From: Terriglobia bacterium
Lineage (GTDB): Bacteria; Acidobacteriota; Terriglobia; Bryobacterales; Bryobacteraceae
DNA: 64,000 nt
Direction: 5' to 3'
NCBI GenBank assembly: GCA_025363475.1
Contig: JANYDS010000043.1
Location: 1 to 64,000, forward strand
Positions 34,462 through 45,132 of the stretch are shown here, in pieces. Each line of letters opens with the position of its first letter. The stretch's first letter is position 1. The translations under genes were made by a program, and so were the position numbers. Under the pieces are notes generated by a model. It was not told the DNA's origin. It searched no databases and was given only the letters and a program-made list of their open reading frames with translations.

Positions 34462-35763
34462 ATGGAACAGCACCTGATCACGCTGCTGGTGAAGATTGGT
34501 GTCGTCACTTCCATAGCCAGTTTTGGCGTGCGCAGCGAAGCCATCAAACGCATGCTGTTGCGCGAGGAACGCACGCTCGAACAGCGAATCCGTCTCGCAC
34601 TGTGGTTCGCGCTGATTTTTGCGCCTGGTGTTCTCATCCGCGTCCTCGCACGCTCCTATTCCGCCCTCGATCTGGCGCTCGAAGCCAGCCTGCTGGCGGG
34701 TATCACGGGCGGCTATGTCTGCGGCTTGCTTGCGGGTATGATGATTGCGATTCCTTCTATGATGCACGGCGAAGTGCTCAGTCTGCCCTTCCTCGCCGCG
34801 GTGGGTCTGGGCGGGGGCCTGCTGCGCGATTCGCCCACCAATCAGGAAGAGGTCTGGCGTTTTTCACCCTTCCCTGACGTCAATATCTACCGCGTATTCC
34901 AGCCCGGCCGCGAAATGCGCAGCGCCATGTTCCATGTTTTCTTCAGCTTCGGCGTAGTCGCGGCGGAGTTTATCCGCCAGGTCCTCGGTACCGAATTTCC
35001 GGGTGCGCTGTTTGCCGTCTCGCGCTGGAATGACGCTCCGTTGCTCTTGCTGGCAACCTACATGTCCACCTATTTCTGCATCACTCTGCCGCTCAAGGTT
35101 TGGAACAATACGCGAAACGAAGCCAAGCTCGAAGAGCAGCACCGTCTTCTGATGCAGGCACGGCTTGACGCGCTGGCGAGCCAGATCAATCCTCACTTTT
35201 TGTTCAATACCCTGAACTCGGTATCGAGCCTGATCCGCATGAATCCCGAGCAGGCCCGCAATATGGTCATGCGTCTGGCGCGTATCATGCGCAGGCGCTT
35301 GCGTAATCAGGAACACTTTGCCCCACTGCGCGATGAGCTCGATTTTGTGGATGATTATTTGTCGATTGAATCGGTTCGTTTTGGCGACAAGCTGCGCATC
35401 GTAAAGCAGATTGACCCCGCCACGCTCGACATGCTCGTTCCCAGTATGCTGCTGCAGCCTCTCATTGAAAATTCCATCAAGCACGGGATTTCGAGCAAAG
35501 TGGAAGGCGGCACCGTTACGCTTCGCGCGAGCAGTTCCGGCGGCAGGCTCTCGATAGAAGTGGAAGACGACGGGGTGGGCATTTCCGAACCCCGCCTGGC
35601 CCACATTTTTGAACAGGGTATCGGCGTAAGTAACGTCAAGGAACGGCTGAAGGTGTTATACAGTCAGGATCACCGCATGATAATTGACAGCCAGCCCGGT
35701 CGCGGCACGCGGGTTCAAATTGAGTTGCCGGAAACCCAAACGCGTTTGGTTGCGGTATCTTAA
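34462..35763 (+). CDS. LytS/YehU-type sensor histidine kinase
   Basis: 433 aa. Five or more hydrophobic segments make up the N-terminal half (5TM-like sensor; LLAGITGGYVCGLLAGMMIA). The His_kinase domain carries the phosphoacceptor His in SQINPHFLFNTLNSVSSLI, followed by an HATPase domain (LLQPLIENSIKHGI, EVEDDGVGI, GIGVSNVKERL). The usual LytTR response-regulator partner is not adjacent; a methyltransferase gene follows instead. LytS-type kinases often sense envelope or nutrient signals. Confidence 0.9.
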   Translation: MEQHLITLLVKIGVVTSIASFGVRSEAIKRMLLREERTLEQRIRLALWFALIFAPGVLIRVLARSYSALDLALEASLLAGITGGYVCGLLAGMMIAIPSMMHGEVLSLPFLAAVGLGGGLLRDSPTNQEEVWRFSPFPDVNIYRVFQPGREMRSAMFHVFFSFGVVAAEFIRQVLGTEFPGALFAVSRWNDAPLLLLATYMSTYFCITLPLKVWNNTRNEAKLEEQHRLLMQARLDALASQINPHFLFNTLNSVSSLIRMNPEQARNMVMRLARIMRRRLRNQEHFAPLRDELDFVDDYLSIESVRFGDKLRIVKQIDPATLDMLVPSMLLQPLIENSIKHGISSKVEGGTVTLRASSSGGRLSIEVEDDGVGISEPRLAHIFEQGIGVSNVKERLKVLYSQDHRMIIDSQPGRGTRVQIELPETQTRLVAVS

Positions 35764-35787
35764 TTAAAGTCCCGCCTGCCAACCTGA

Positions 35788-36480
35788 ATGACCACGATTA
35801 CTAATTCCGCCGCCACGGAAATAAAAACTGAACGCACGGGGTTCAACGGCCTTCCTCTCCGGACGCGCCGGATCTATGATCTGGTTGCCGGTGTCTACCC
35901 TCTCTCCACACTCTTGTTTCATGAGAAAGCCCATAAAGTCGCGCTTTCACTCGCGGGCATCAGCGACGGGATGAAGGTGCTGGAAGTGGCGACAGGTTCG
36001 GGTGAAATGTTCCGCCGGCTGGTGCGGATTAATCGCAGCGGGATGACCTGTGGCGTTGACCTCTCCCCCAACATGGCAGCGCGAACACAGCGTCTGGCCC
36101 GCCGCCGCATCCCCCGTGCGAACGCGCACTGTCAGGCTGTGGATGCGCGGAGCATGCCGTTCCGTGATGGGGCTTTCGACGCGGTAGTTTGCTGCTATTT
36201 GCTGGAGTTATTGGGTGCGGACGACATTATGAATACACTGGGCGAAATGCACCGCGTGCTTCGTCCCAACGGACGTTTGGCACTTGTGTTGATTGGCCAG
36301 AACATGCCTGTTTTCAATGCGATGTACAAGATTGCGGGCGGTATTGCCCCTGCGTTTTGGGGTCGGCAGGTGGAAACTTCAATTCCGGAAGCGATGGACG
36401 GACACGGTTTCGCGGTGGAGCACGACCAGAAGGTACAGCAAGGCTTTTACCCGTCACGGGTCATGATCGCCCGCAAGTAG
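35788..36480 (+). CDS. Class I SAM-dependent methyltransferase
   Basis: 230 aa. SAM-binding motif I is VLEVATGSGEMFRRL, with the acidic residue of motif II in CGVDLSPNMAARTQ, then DAVVCCYLLELLG and VLRPNGRLALVLIG. The pattern is of the UbiE/Coq5-like methyltransferase_11 group; the substrate is unknown. It lies 24 bases after the kinase gene on the same strand. Confidence 0.85.
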   Translation: MTTITNSAATEIKTERTGFNGLPLRTRRIYDLVAGVYPLSTLLFHEKAHKVALSLAGISDGMKVLEVATGSGEMFRRLVRINRSGMTCGVDLSPNMAARTQRLARRRIPRANAHCQAVDARSMPFRDGAFDAVVCCYLLELLGADDIMNTLGEMHRVLRPNGRLALVLIGQNMPVFNAMYKIAGGIAPAFWGRQVETSIPEAMDGHGFAVEHDQKVQQGFYPSRVMIARK

Positions 36481-36490
36481 GCTTTCGAGT

Positions 36491-36505
36491 TGCTACAATG
36501 TAGCA
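36491..36505 (+). promoter_or_regulatory. Palindromic operator over the -10 box of the toxin-antitoxin operon
   Basis: TGCTACA-A-TGTAGCA is a perfect 15-bp palindrome directly before the antitoxin ATG (36507). The -10-like TACAAT (36494-36499) lies inside it. Antitoxins of this type repress their own operon by binding such sites. It also leaves no room for a leader, so the message may start at the ATG. Confidence 0.6.
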
Positions 36506-36506
36506 C

Positions 36507-36749
36507 ATGCGGACTGCTTCGATTCGGGACCTTCATATCAAGACTTCTGAGCTCGTTAGGGATGCCGCCAACGGTGAAGTGATTATCATCGAGCGACGAG
36601 GCGAACCGGTGGCCGAGTTGCATCCATTGAAGCCTAAAGCTGTGGTGCGGTTTCCCTTTGAGGAGATGGAAAAATTCTGGGCAAGAATGCCCGTATTTGA
36701 GGGCGATTCTACGGACGATATCAGCGAAGACCGTGACAGGGAGATATAG
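36507..36749 (+). CDS. Phd/YefM-family antitoxin
   Basis: 80 aa. The N-terminal Phd/YefM DNA-binding fold is visible (RTASIRDLHIKTSELVRDAA, then EVIIIERRGEPVAELHPL), followed by an acidic C-terminal tail (FEGDSTDDISEDRDREI) that would wrap the toxin. It precedes a PIN toxin gene by 2 bases. It is expected to neutralise that toxin and, with it, repress the promoter through the palindrome upstream. Confidence 0.88.
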   Translation: MRTASIRDLHIKTSELVRDAANGEVIIIERRGEPVAELHPLKPKAVVRFPFEEMEKFWARMPVFEGDSTDDISEDRDREI

Positions 36750-36751
36750 AG

Positions 36752-37174
36752 TTGTACCTGGACGCGGCCTACATCGTGAAGATGTATATCAACGACCACG
36801 GCAGTGATGCAGTTCGGACGCTGGTGCGGAATTCGGGGCCGGTCACTTCTTCGGAACTTTCGATTGCCGAGGTGAATTGCGCGATTTACCGGCGATGGCG
36901 TACGGGGGGCCTCAGTTTGGAAGAATGCCGCGAAAATGTCGCCGTTTTTGCGCGACACAGGGCAGCTGGGCTCTGGAACTTTACGCCCGTAACTACTGCG
37001 ATCCTTCTCCAAACGCAAGAGTTGACGTTCCTGCCGCCGGGCAGGTTTTTGCGTTCTGCCGACACGATTCATCTCCTCACCGCCAGGCAGTTGGGTGAGT
37101 CCGAGATTTGGACGAACGACAGGCACATGCTCTCGGCGGCACCGTATTTTGGGCTGACCGGGCGCAGCGTCTAA
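36752..37174 (+). CDS. VapC-type PIN-domain ribonuclease toxin
   Basis: 140 aa. PIN-domain metal ligands are visible: Asp4 in YLDAAYIVKMY, Glu40 in SSELSIAEVN, Asp104 in SADTIHLLTA and Asp123 in WTNDRHM. VapC toxins cleave tRNA or rRNA. It starts with TTG at 36752, two bases after the antitoxin stop, so its translation is weak and coupled, as is usual for toxins. All key residues are present, so the toxin is probably functional. Confidence 0.9.
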   Translation: MYLDAAYIVKMYINDHGSDAVRTLVRNSGPVTSSELSIAEVNCAIYRRWRTGGLSLEECRENVAVFARHRAAGLWNFTPVTTAILLQTQELTFLPPGRFLRSADTIHLLTARQLGESEIWTNDRHMLSAAPYFGLTGRSV

Positions 37175-37193
37175 CCCGGCCCGTCCGTCCGAA

Positions 37194-37222
37194 TTGATAC
37201 ACCGTGACCCCTATGTTAAAGT
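37194..37222 (+). promoter_or_regulatory. Candidate promoter of the ATP synthase operon
   Basis: TTGATA (37194-37199) and TAAAGT (37217-37222) are 17 bases apart, 49 bases before the first gene of the operon. The gap between the toxin gene and the operon (96 bases) has no other good candidate. Confidence 0.4.
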
Positions 37223-37270
37223 TAGATACTTGGATTCGCTCTCGCGGTTCCACGTTTCCTCTTTCATCAA

Positions 37271-37720
37271 ATGGACAAAACTCTGCATGACTTGGGCGGG
37301 ATTGTGTTGCAAGGCCTGCCCACGTTTTTTCTCGTCCTGATTCTCGCGTTTTTCGTGAAAATTCTGTACCTGAACCCGATCGATAAAATACTGGCGGAGC
37401 GCTTCCGGCTAACTGAAGGTGCGCGTCAGGCCGCTGAAGACAGCTTCAAGAACGCCGATTCGAAAATTGCCGAATATCAGGATGCACTGAATAAAGCGCG
37501 CAACGAAATCTATCAGGAACAATCGGATTTCCTGCGTACCCTGCACGCCGAACAGGCTGCCCAAACGCAGCAGGTGAGGACGCAGGGCGAGCAGAGTGTG
37601 GCGGCTGCTCGTTTGTCTTTGGCACAGGAAACTGCGAACGCCAAAGAGAGCTTGGGCTCGCAAAGCGAAACGCTGGCCGGACAGATTGCCGACGCGATTC
37701 TGCGCGGGAGAGCTGCATGA
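37271..37720 (+). CDS. F0 ATP synthase subunit b' (first b-type subunit)
   Basis: 149-aa stator subunit: one transmembrane helix near the N-terminus (LPTFFLVLILAFFVKILYL) and a long charged coiled coil (about residues 45-140). Together with the next gene it would form a heterodimeric b/b' peripheral stalk linking F0 to F1. First gene of the operon; it overlaps the next by 4 bases. Low sequence conservation makes b versus b' naming arbitrary. Confidence 0.85.
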   Translation: MDKTLHDLGGIVLQGLPTFFLVLILAFFVKILYLNPIDKILAERFRLTEGARQAAEDSFKNADSKIAEYQDALNKARNEIYQEQSDFLRTLHAEQAAQTQQVRTQGEQSVAAARLSLAQETANAKESLGSQSETLAGQIADAILRGRAA

Positions 37721-38270
37721 AAACAGCTGGCCTGAAAAGATTTGCCGTGGGTTTGTTGCTGGCTGCGATTCCGTTGCTGGCCGAAGAGGCTGCGGGCGCC
37801 GCGGAAAAGCCAAGTATGGAGCTTTGGAAGTGGCTGAATTTTGCCATTCTCGCGGGCATCCTTGGCTACATCGCAGTGAAGCAGGGCGGCCCCGCATTCT
37901 CCGCACGATCGAAAGACATCACCGAAGGGCTGGCTGCGGGCGAACGGGCCAAATCAGAAGCAGACAGGCGCGCGGCTGAGGTTTCGGCAAAGCTCGCGAA
38001 TCTGGAATCTGAAATCGCCAAACTGCGTACGCAGGCTCGGGAAGAGCGGGAGCGCGAAGCGGATCGTATCCGCAAAGGCACCGCCTCCGAAATTGGACGC
38101 CTTCAGCATCAGGTTTCGTCGGAAATTGAATCGGCTGGCAAGCAGGCGCGGCTTGAATTGCAGCGGTATGCTGCTCAGATGGCTCTTGACCTGGCCGAGA
38201 AAAAGGTTCGGGCGCGTATGTCGCCCGCGGTTGAGGCGACGCTGCTTGATCGTTTTGTGGGTGGGTTTAA

Positions 38271-38274
<4 letters not shown>
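37717..38274 (+). CDS. atpF: F0 ATP synthase subunit b
   Basis: 185 aa. An N-terminal signal-like hydrophobic stretch (RFAVGLLLAAIPLLAEEAAG) precedes a second membrane segment (LNFAILAGILGYIAVKQGGP) and a long coiled coil rich in Arg and Glu. The b-type signature WKWLNFAILAG and downstream PAFSARSKDI are recognisable. Stop and start overlap by 4 bases with atpH. The possible cleavable signal peptide is unusual for a b subunit but occurs in Acidobacteria. Confidence 0.88.
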
Positions 38275-40371
<2,097 letters not shown>

Positions 40372-40377
40372 CGAAAC

Positions 40378-41238
40378 ATGCCGAGTCTGATAGATTTCCG
40401 GCGGCGCATCCGTTCGGTCAAGAATACGCAGCAGATTACCAAGGCCATGAAAATGGTCTCGGCGGCTAAACTGCGCCGTGCGCAGGAGCGGGTGATTGCT
40501 GCCCGACCGTATGCGAAGCAGATGCGGGAGATGCTGGAAAATCTGGCGGCTGCCGCTGTATCCGATCCTCGTTCGGCAACCAGTCCCTGGCTGGTTCAGC
40601 GTGAGCCGAAGCGGATTGATCTGATTCTGGTTACCAGCGACACCGGCCTTGCCGGAGCGTTCAATTCGAATCTGCTCAAGGCGGCGCAGAAGTTTCATCT
40701 GGACCATGCGGGCGCGGAAATTACGCTGACACTGGTTGGTCGCAAAGGGCGTGATTTTTATCGCAAACGCGGCGCGAAAATTCATTCGGACTATGTCAAT
40801 GTGCTGGGCCGCCCCACGTATCAGGAAGCAGTCGGCATTGCGGCCGGAGCCATTGAGCGCTACCGGAACGGCGAGACAGACGCGGTCTACGTTCTCAATA
40901 ACGATTTCAAAAGCGTCATGGCCCCTGCGTTATCTGTGGCGCAGTTGTTACCGGTAAGTTTGCCGGAACAGCAGGCGAAGGATTATATCTACGAGCAGTC
41001 GCCTATCGACATGCTGGAAAGCCTGATGCCGCGGTTTGTGGAAGTGGCAGTTTTCCGCGCCATGCTGGAAACGGTAGCTTCCTATCAGGCCGCGCGTATG
41101 ACGGCTATGGATACGGCCTCGACGAATGCCAAGGATGTGATCGACGGTCTGACTCTGGTCATGAACCGAATCCGTCAGACGGCAATTACCAAGGAAATTA
41201 TCGAAGTTGTCAGTGGCGCTGCGGCAGCTGCTGAATAA
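40378..41238 (+). CDS. atpG: F1 ATP synthase subunit gamma
   Basis: 286-aa central rotor shaft. The N-terminal helix RRRIRSVKNTQQITKAMKMV and the C-terminal helix NRIRQTAITKEIIEVVSGAA are the two conserved coiled-coil ends of the family; SDTGLAGAFNSNLLK is also typical. Intact and in the expected position. Confidence 0.97.
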   Translation: MPSLIDFRRRIRSVKNTQQITKAMKMVSAAKLRRAQERVIAARPYAKQMREMLENLAAAAVSDPRSATSPWLVQREPKRIDLILVTSDTGLAGAFNSNLLKAAQKFHLDHAGAEITLTLVGRKGRDFYRKRGAKIHSDYVNVLGRPTYQEAVGIAAGAIERYRNGETDAVYVLNNDFKSVMAPALSVAQLLPVSLPEQQAKDYIYEQSPIDMLESLMPRFVEVAVFRAMLETVASYQAARMTAMDTASTNAKDVIDGLTLVMNRIRQTAITKEIIEVVSGAAAAAE

Positions 41239-42711
<1,473 letters not shown>

Positions 42712-42717
42712 GCCGGT

Positions 42718-42984
42718 ATGAGCGAAACGGTTCTGCTTCAGGTAGTGAGTCCGGAGCGCGTGCTTGTGGAAGAGCAGGTATCGGAAGTTCAGGTGCCAGC
42801 CCTCGATGGTTTCCTCGGGGTTCTGCCGGGCCACGCAGCTTTGGTGTCGGAACTGAAGCCGGAAGGTATTTTGACTTACCGCAGCGGTGGGCATGATCGG
42901 CAGATTGCAGTCTTTGGCGGTTTTGTCGAAGTGCTGCCGGACCGGGTTCGGATTCTGGCTGACCGGGCTGAGACTAAAGTTTAG
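42718..42984 (+). CDS. atpC: F1 ATP synthase subunit epsilon, short form
   Basis: 88-aa epsilon subunit consisting only of the N-terminal beta-sandwich (VLVEEQVSEVQVPALDGFLG, LPGHAALVSELKPEGILTY). The C-terminal helix-turn-helix found in most epsilon subunits (total about 130-140 aa) is missing. That hairpin inhibits ATP hydrolysis, so this enzyme may lack epsilon inhibition. It ends the operon. Confidence 0.93.
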   Translation: MSETVLLQVVSPERVLVEEQVSEVQVPALDGFLGVLPGHAALVSELKPEGILTYRSGGHDRQIAVFGGFVEVLPDRVRILADRAETKV

Positions 42985-43013
42985 GCTGTAAAAATCTGCG
43001 ACAATAGGCAAAG

Positions 43014-43532
43014 ATGGACGCAGAACTGAAAACATACCTGGAAGGTATGGAAGTCCGGCTCGGTGGTCGTACCGATGCCTTGGGCGAACGACTTGTTGGC
43101 CGTATCGATACTCTTGATGGCCGTATCGATACCCTTGATGGCCGTATCGATACTCTTGTTGGCCGTATCGATACTCTTGATGGCCGTATCGATACTCTTG
43201 ATGGCCGTATCGATACTCTTGATGGCCGTATCGATACCCTTAATAGCCGTATCGGTGCTTTGGGCGAGCGACTTGATGGGCGTATTGATGTATTAGGTGG
43301 CCGTATCGATGCCTTGGGCCTGCACTTCACCGGACAGCTGGAAGCCCTTGAATTGCGTATGGGCGAACATACTGAGACCGTTGAAACCCGGTTGCTGAGT
43401 GAGTTCTGGAAGTGGGCGCGCACGTCGGACGCAAGATACCGCCAAAATCAGGGACTGGTGGGTGCGCTTGATGGTCGCGTCCAGGCAGTTGAAGACCGCG
43501 TCGCCGATCTTGAGCGCCGCCAGGCCTCGTAA
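43014..43532 (+). CDS. Heptad-repeat coiled-coil protein
   Basis: 172-aa protein dominated by near-identical seven-residue repeats GRIDTLD (residues about 29-84) forming an ideal parallel coiled coil, followed by less regular copies (GRIDVLG, GRIDALG). The C-terminal half is a second helical domain (ETRLLSEFWKWARTSDARYR, then LDGRVQAVEDRVADLERRQ). No enzyme motif and no signal peptide. Similar short coiled-coil proteins occur near DNA methyltransferase and defence genes, but a function cannot be assigned. The encoding DNA is a 21-bp tandem repeat. Confidence 0.7.
   Translation: MDAELKTYLEGMEVRLGGRTDALGERLVGRIDTLDGRIDTLDGRIDTLVGRIDTLDGRIDTLDGRIDTLDGRIDTLNSRIGALGERLDGRIDVLGGRIDALGLHFTGQLEALELRMGEHTETVETRLLSEFWKWARTSDARYRQNQGLVGALDGRVQAVEDRVADLERRQAS
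43098..43265 (+). repeat. 21-bp tandem repeat, 8 units
   Basis: Seven nearly identical 21-base units starting GGCCGTATCGATAC (43098-43244) are followed by one diverged unit (43245-43265). Differences are single bases (ACT/ACC, GAT/GTT, AAT). Length is a multiple of three, so gain or loss of units would change coiled-coil length by one heptad without breaking the frame. Confidence 0.95.
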
Positions 43533-43599
43533 CTTCACAGATCCGCCAATTCCTCACAAGCCATTGCCGTCTCGCGGGGTAGAATTATTTCCAGGACTT

Positions 43600-44558
43600 G
43601 TGGCCGATTTTTCTTCCAGCGACATCTTTGCCGGTATCGGCGGCTTTCGCATCGCGCTGGAAAAACTCGGCGGCGAATGTCTCTTCTCCTGCGAGTGGGA
43701 CAAATATTCGCGGAAGACTTACGAAGCCTGGTTTGGCGAGATCCCGTTCGGTGATATTCGCGAGCTTGACCCGGCGGCAATCCCCGATCACCAAATCCTG
43801 GCGACCGGGTTTCCCTGCCAGCCATTTTCGCTTGCGGGCGTATCCAGGAAAAACAGCCTCGGACGCGAGCACGGCTTCCTCTGCGAAACGCAGGGTACCC
43901 TATTCTTCCAACTAGCTAAGATCATAGAAATCAAACACCCGCCAGTGGTTTTTCTTGAGAACGTTAAGAACCTCTGGGCGCATGACAAAGGCAGAACCTG
44001 GGCCGTCATTCGGCAGACTCTGGAAGAACTGGGCTACTGGGTCTTCGCGCAAGTGGTGGATGCCGCCGGCTTGGTCCCCCAGCACCGCGAACGTGTCTAC
44101 ATAATTTGTTTTGACAAAGCGCGTTACCCGGACCGCCCCGCTTTTGAATTTCCCCTGCCGCCCAAAAACCGATCAGCGCTGGAAGAAATTCTCGAGCCTG
44201 CTCCCGACCAGAAATATACGCTTTCGCCAAAGCTCTGGCAGTATCTGCAGGACTACGCAGCCAAGCACCGGGCCAGGGGCAACGGCTTTGGGTTCGGTAT
44301 TGCAAATCCGCAAGGCATTACGCGGACCCTCAGCGCCCGCTATCACAAAGACGGCTCAGAGATCCTGATTGACCAGGGCCGGCACAAACCGCCACGACGC
44401 CTTACGCCGCAGGAGTGCGCCCGACTAAACTAATGGGTTTTGACGCGTGGTGCGAAGACAAAATTGTCGTTTCTGACACGCAGGCTTACCGGCAATTCGG
44501 AAACGCAGTATCGCCCAGGGTGATAGAAGCGGTTGGCCGGGAGATCGTCAAGACGTGA
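43600..44558 (+). pseudogene. Cytosine-5 DNA methyltransferase, frameshifted near C-terminus
   Basis: Reads through motif I (SDIFAGIGGFRIALE), motif IV with catalytic Cys73 (TGFPCQPFSLAG), motif VI (FLENVKN), motif VIII (VPQHRERVYII) and the target recognition domain up to RRLTPQECARL, then stops at TAA 44431. The remaining 41 residues follow in another frame from ATG 44433: MGFDAWCEDKIVVSDTQAYR and motif X QFGNAVSP, ending at 44558. The shift is caused by a duplicated ACTAA (44424-44433). Removing one copy restores RLMGFDAW, the family consensus. GTG 43600 was taken as start, with AGGA just upstream. Without motif X the enzyme is unlikely to work, unless the two parts associate. Confidence 0.85.
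44424..44433 (+). repeat. 5-bp tandem duplication causing the methyltransferase frameshift
   Basis: ACTAA occurs twice in direct succession (44424-44428 and 44429-44433). One copy would give CGA-CTA-ATG-GGT and an unbroken gene. Slippage at this site could restore the frame. Confidence 0.9.
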
Positions 44559-44565
44559 ACTCAAG

Positions 44566-45069
44566 ATGACCGACGTTCTTACTCCGGAGCAACGCAGTTA
44601 CAACATGTCCCGTATCCGCAGCACGGATACTAAGCCGGAAATGGTGGTACGCAAACTGCTGCACGGGCTTGGCTTGCGGTATCGGCTCCATGGCAAGGCT
44701 CTGGCAGGTAAACCCGATCTGGTCTTTGCAGGATCGCGCGCGGTGCTTTTCGTCCACGGATGTTTCTGGCACATGCACCGCTGCAAATACGGGAAACCGG
44801 AACCGGTCACAAATGCCAGTTTCTGGGCACAGAAGAGGGAGGGCAACCGGGCCCGGGACAAACGCAACCGCGCGACACTCAGAAAAGAAGGCTGGAAGGT
44901 TTTTGAAGTCTGGGAGTGTCACACCACGGATCGAGCCATCCTAAAAAAACAACTCTTACCGCTCATTCACTACATCAAAAAAAAGCCATACAGCGACGGT
45001 TTCAGGGCTGAATATTTACGGATTCCTGATTTACAATTTGATGACAACTCCGCCGGTCGTCCGTGCTAA
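44566..45069 (+). CDS. vsr: Very short patch repair endonuclease
   Basis: 167-aa Vsr endonuclease that nicks 5' of T in T:G mismatches arising from deaminated 5-methylcytosine. Characteristic segments: NMSRIRSTDTKPEMVVRKLL, GKPDLVFAGSRAVLFVHG with the catalytic Asp, GCFWHMHRCKYGKPEP with active-site His residues and zinc ligands, and LRKEGWKVFEVWECH. It lies 7 bases after the methyltransferase reading frame. The ATG at 44566 fits the family start; the frame extends 11 codons upstream. The gene appears intact while its partner is broken. Confidence 0.93.
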   Translation: MTDVLTPEQRSYNMSRIRSTDTKPEMVVRKLLHGLGLRYRLHGKALAGKPDLVFAGSRAVLFVHGCFWHMHRCKYGKPEPVTNASFWAQKREGNRARDKRNRATLRKEGWKVFEVWECHTTDRAILKKQLLPLIHYIKKKPYSDGFRAEYLRIPDLQFDDNSAGRPC

Positions 45070-45132
45070 TCTCGAACATTCGTTTCAATAGACCTTGTCG
45101 TCTGATTCTCCAATTAATTCAGGGGTGAAGAG

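Noticed and set aside
43098-43265. 21-bp repeats considered as a CRISPR array
   Set aside because: Units are contiguous without spacers and lie in frame inside a coding sequence.
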